Part shown: positions 62,759-64,000 of the stretch, one piece after another
Position numbering within the stretch: position 1 is the stretch's first letter
Layout: each line of letters opens with the position of its first letter
Source: Tritrichomonas musculus
Taxonomy: Eukaryota; Parabasalia; Tritrichomonadida; Tritrichomonadidae
Assembly (NCBI GenBank): GCA_039105265.1
Contig: JAPFFF010000066.1
Span: forward strand, 1 to 64,000
Direction: 5' to 3'
DNA length: 64,000 bases
Position numbers and translations under genes: made by a program
Notes under the pieces: generated by a model
What the model was told of the DNA's origin: nothing
Database searches by the model: none
Seen by the model: the letters and a program-made list of their open reading frames with translations, nothing else

Positions 62759-64000
62759 ATGTTTTACCCGACAAATTGTATATTTTCCGAATCAGCGCAA
62801 AGAGCTGAATCGATTGATACCGCTCACGACGATTTTATTGACAATTTCTACAATAATCGAAATAATATCTCGAATATCAATTCACCTCAAATTCCAACAA
62901 ATGGAACCTCATTTGCTAACGATTACAATTCATCTTGCCAATTCTCAAAGCTTAACCATGCTCCGCGGCATGATATTCAAAAATATCTTAATCAGAGGGG
63001 GTTCGATTTCGTCAATTCTACTACCAACTTCGACCCTACTATAGGTGTAGAATATGATCGCTACGACCTCTCTCATCGGAATCGCCCTTGTAAATGCTCA
63101 ATGTTAAATTTGGGTAGGAGAACTCAACCTATCGATTCTTTCACCTCACCCAATCGTTCGCAACCTCCACCCGACATTCCCTCTCCACCACCTAACGACT
63201 TCGCTGATTCACCTAATGCAAATGTTAATTCAGCAACTTCAGTAGAGGAACCTTCCGAGATTTCACCTACAAATTCTACCCGTTTACATGGCTCTGAAAT
63301 TATTTTACAGGCGGGCATTCATTACAATCCGATGATTGATAATCATCATCCCAATCCTTTGTGGATTATTGTCACCTGTGACCCCTCTTTAGCGCCACAC
63401 TTGCCTTTATTCTATAAACAAAACAATATTTCAGCGGAAGGTGTTCTTGTTGGGAGAGGTCAATTTTTGATCACAAATGGTCAACCTCTTATTAACAGTC
63501 TTGCTCCCTTTATCCCTCCTTCGGAGGAAGAATCCGCTTCTAAGACTGTTGTTCCTTCCTCATTTCTACCTCCTGACTGTATTCCTGTTCCTCCATATAC
63601 ATTCGATCAAAATAACTCTCAGTTAGTCCAAAATGTTGCTCATATTTTCCAACTTACCTTTGTGAATAATTCTACACAAAATGTTAATTTCAATAACCTT
63701 TTTAATGGCAATTATTTGTGCAACCGAACCTTTTTCAACTCAGTCTTGCAAAACATCCGTTCCAGTTGGTCCTTTAATCCTACCAATGTCTTTTACAACT
63801 TCATCTCGCCTACTAGCAATCCTCAATTGCAGTGTTTGCCTACCATTTCCGGTGAAATCCCTCCTTCTCTGCCTGCTTCTGTTCCCGCTCCTCTAGTCGC
63901 TTTGAAGAACGATCCTTCCCCATCCACTGCGACTATCGAAAATCACTCCGTTGATGTCGACTTTCAATGGTTATCTTCGAAAGCAAAGGTTCAGAATCAT
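62759..64000 (+). CDS. Related second-family LINE polyprotein, copy 10 (N-terminal 414 codons, continues off window)
   Basis: A reading frame without stops runs from the ATG at 62759 to the window end. It is clearly homologous to the N-terminus of family 1: residues 6-24 match the opening ESAQRAESIDT-type segment, and residues 180-278 align with residues 184-285 of copy 2, sharing LQxGxHYNP, CDPSLA/SDPSLA, EGVLVxRGQ and NGQP. At residue 395 (63941) an 18-residue unit starts with NHSVDVDFQ and a second begins after exactly 18 residues, so the repeat array is also present. DNA identity to family 1 is low and patchy, unlike the near identity within family 1. The start is supported by an in-frame TAG at 62744-62746, as in family 1. 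No zinc finger or enzyme domain is reached; they are expected beyond the window. Confidence 0.9.
   Translation, partial: MFYPTNCIFSESAQRAESIDTAHDDFIDNFYNNRNNISNINSPQIPTNGTSFANDYNSSCQFSKLNHAPRHDIQKYLNQRGFDFVNSTTNFDPTIGVEYDRYDLSHRNRPCKCSMLNLGRRTQPIDSFTSPNRSQPPPDIPSPPPNDFADSPNANVNSATSVEEPSEISPTNSTRLHGSEIILQAGIHYNPMIDNHHPNPLWIIVTCDPSLAPHLPLFYKQNNISAEGVLVGRGQFLITNGQPLINSLAPFIPPSEEESASKTVVPSSFLPPDCIPVPPYTFDQNNSQLVQNVAHIFQLTFVNNSTQNVNFNNLFNGNYLCNRTFFNSVLQNIRSSWSFNPTNVFYNFISPTSNPQLQCLPTISGEIPPSLPASVPAPLVALKNDPSPSTATIENHSVDVDFQWLSSKAKVQNH
63941..64000 (+). repeat. Start of 18-residue repeat array in the second family (copy 10)
   Basis: One complete 18-codon unit starting NHSVDVDFQ is followed by the first two codons (Asn-His) of another. 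The period and the HSVDVD core match family 1, but the right half differs and no comparable palindrome is visible in this unit. The array runs off the window. Confidence 0.7.

Noticed and set aside
62814-63896. Short frames at 62814-63044, 63124-63318 (minus) and 63681-63896
   Set aside because: All lie within the stop-free 414-codon frame of copy 10, which has clear homology to family 1; they are shadows.
1-64000. LTR retroelement or virus-like element
   Set aside because: No long terminal repeats, protease, integrase, RNase H or capsid region is seen; zinc fingers, reverse transcriptase motifs, CCHC knuckle and RLE core identify a non-LTR element.

Overview
The window is eukaryotic and consists almost entirely of one thing: a head-to-tail tandem array of a long non-LTR retrotransposon (LINE) of the R2-like class that uses a restriction-like endonuclease (RLE). 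The reasons are a single very long intronless reading frame with three C2H2 zinc fingers, a complete reverse transcriptase (YADD active site), a CX2CX7HX4C knuckle and an RLE core. No LTRs, protease, integrase, bacterial operon structure, rRNA, tRNA or ordinary host gene is visible. The host lineage cannot be fixed from this sequence. Each junction carries AATAAA plus a T-run followed by AG, which would suit a lineage with spliced-leader trans-splicing, but that is only an inference.

Layout (all on the + strand): copy 1 (1-4487, its 5' part lies outside the window), copy 2 (4629-11825), copy 3 (11967-19055), copy 4 (19197-26393), copy 5 (26535-33702, frame broken), copy 6 (33844-41040), copy 7 (41182-48378), copy 8 (48519-55501, frame broken), copy 9 (55642-62613, frame broken) and copy 10 (62759 to beyond 64000). 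Copies 1-9 are one nearly identical family with a unit length of about 7.1-7.34 kb. Copy 10 is the 5' part of a clearly related but strongly diverged second family, joined at exactly the same junction point. Spacers between stop codon and next ATG are only 140-145 nt and hold three potential stem-loops, AATAAA, a run of 9 (11 before copy 10) T, AG, and 9 or 12 nt of leader.

The protein (2398 residues in the standard copy) is built as: an N-terminal low-complexity region with one block conserved between the two families (about 184-285), a tandem array of 18-residue repeats (366-725, 20 units), an acidic Ser/Asp/His-rich linker, three zinc fingers (899-1049), a basic patch, reverse transcriptase (about 1520-1830), a CCHC knuckle (2083-2099), an RLE core (2151-2166) and a very acidic tail. 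The roughly 900 residues before the first zinc finger are unusual for an R2-like element.

The most interesting signal is that the 54-bp coding repeats are also near-perfect inverted repeats. Nearly every unit can form a stem of about 15 bp with one bulged base, and paired positions mostly change together: a synonymous base in the left arm changes with a non-synonymous base in the right arm. All small insertions or deletions that break the frame in copies 5, 8 and 9 lie inside this repeat array, so they may reflect real instability or assembly error. Sequence differences accumulate toward the boundary with copy 10, as expected for the edge of a tandem array homogenised by recombination.
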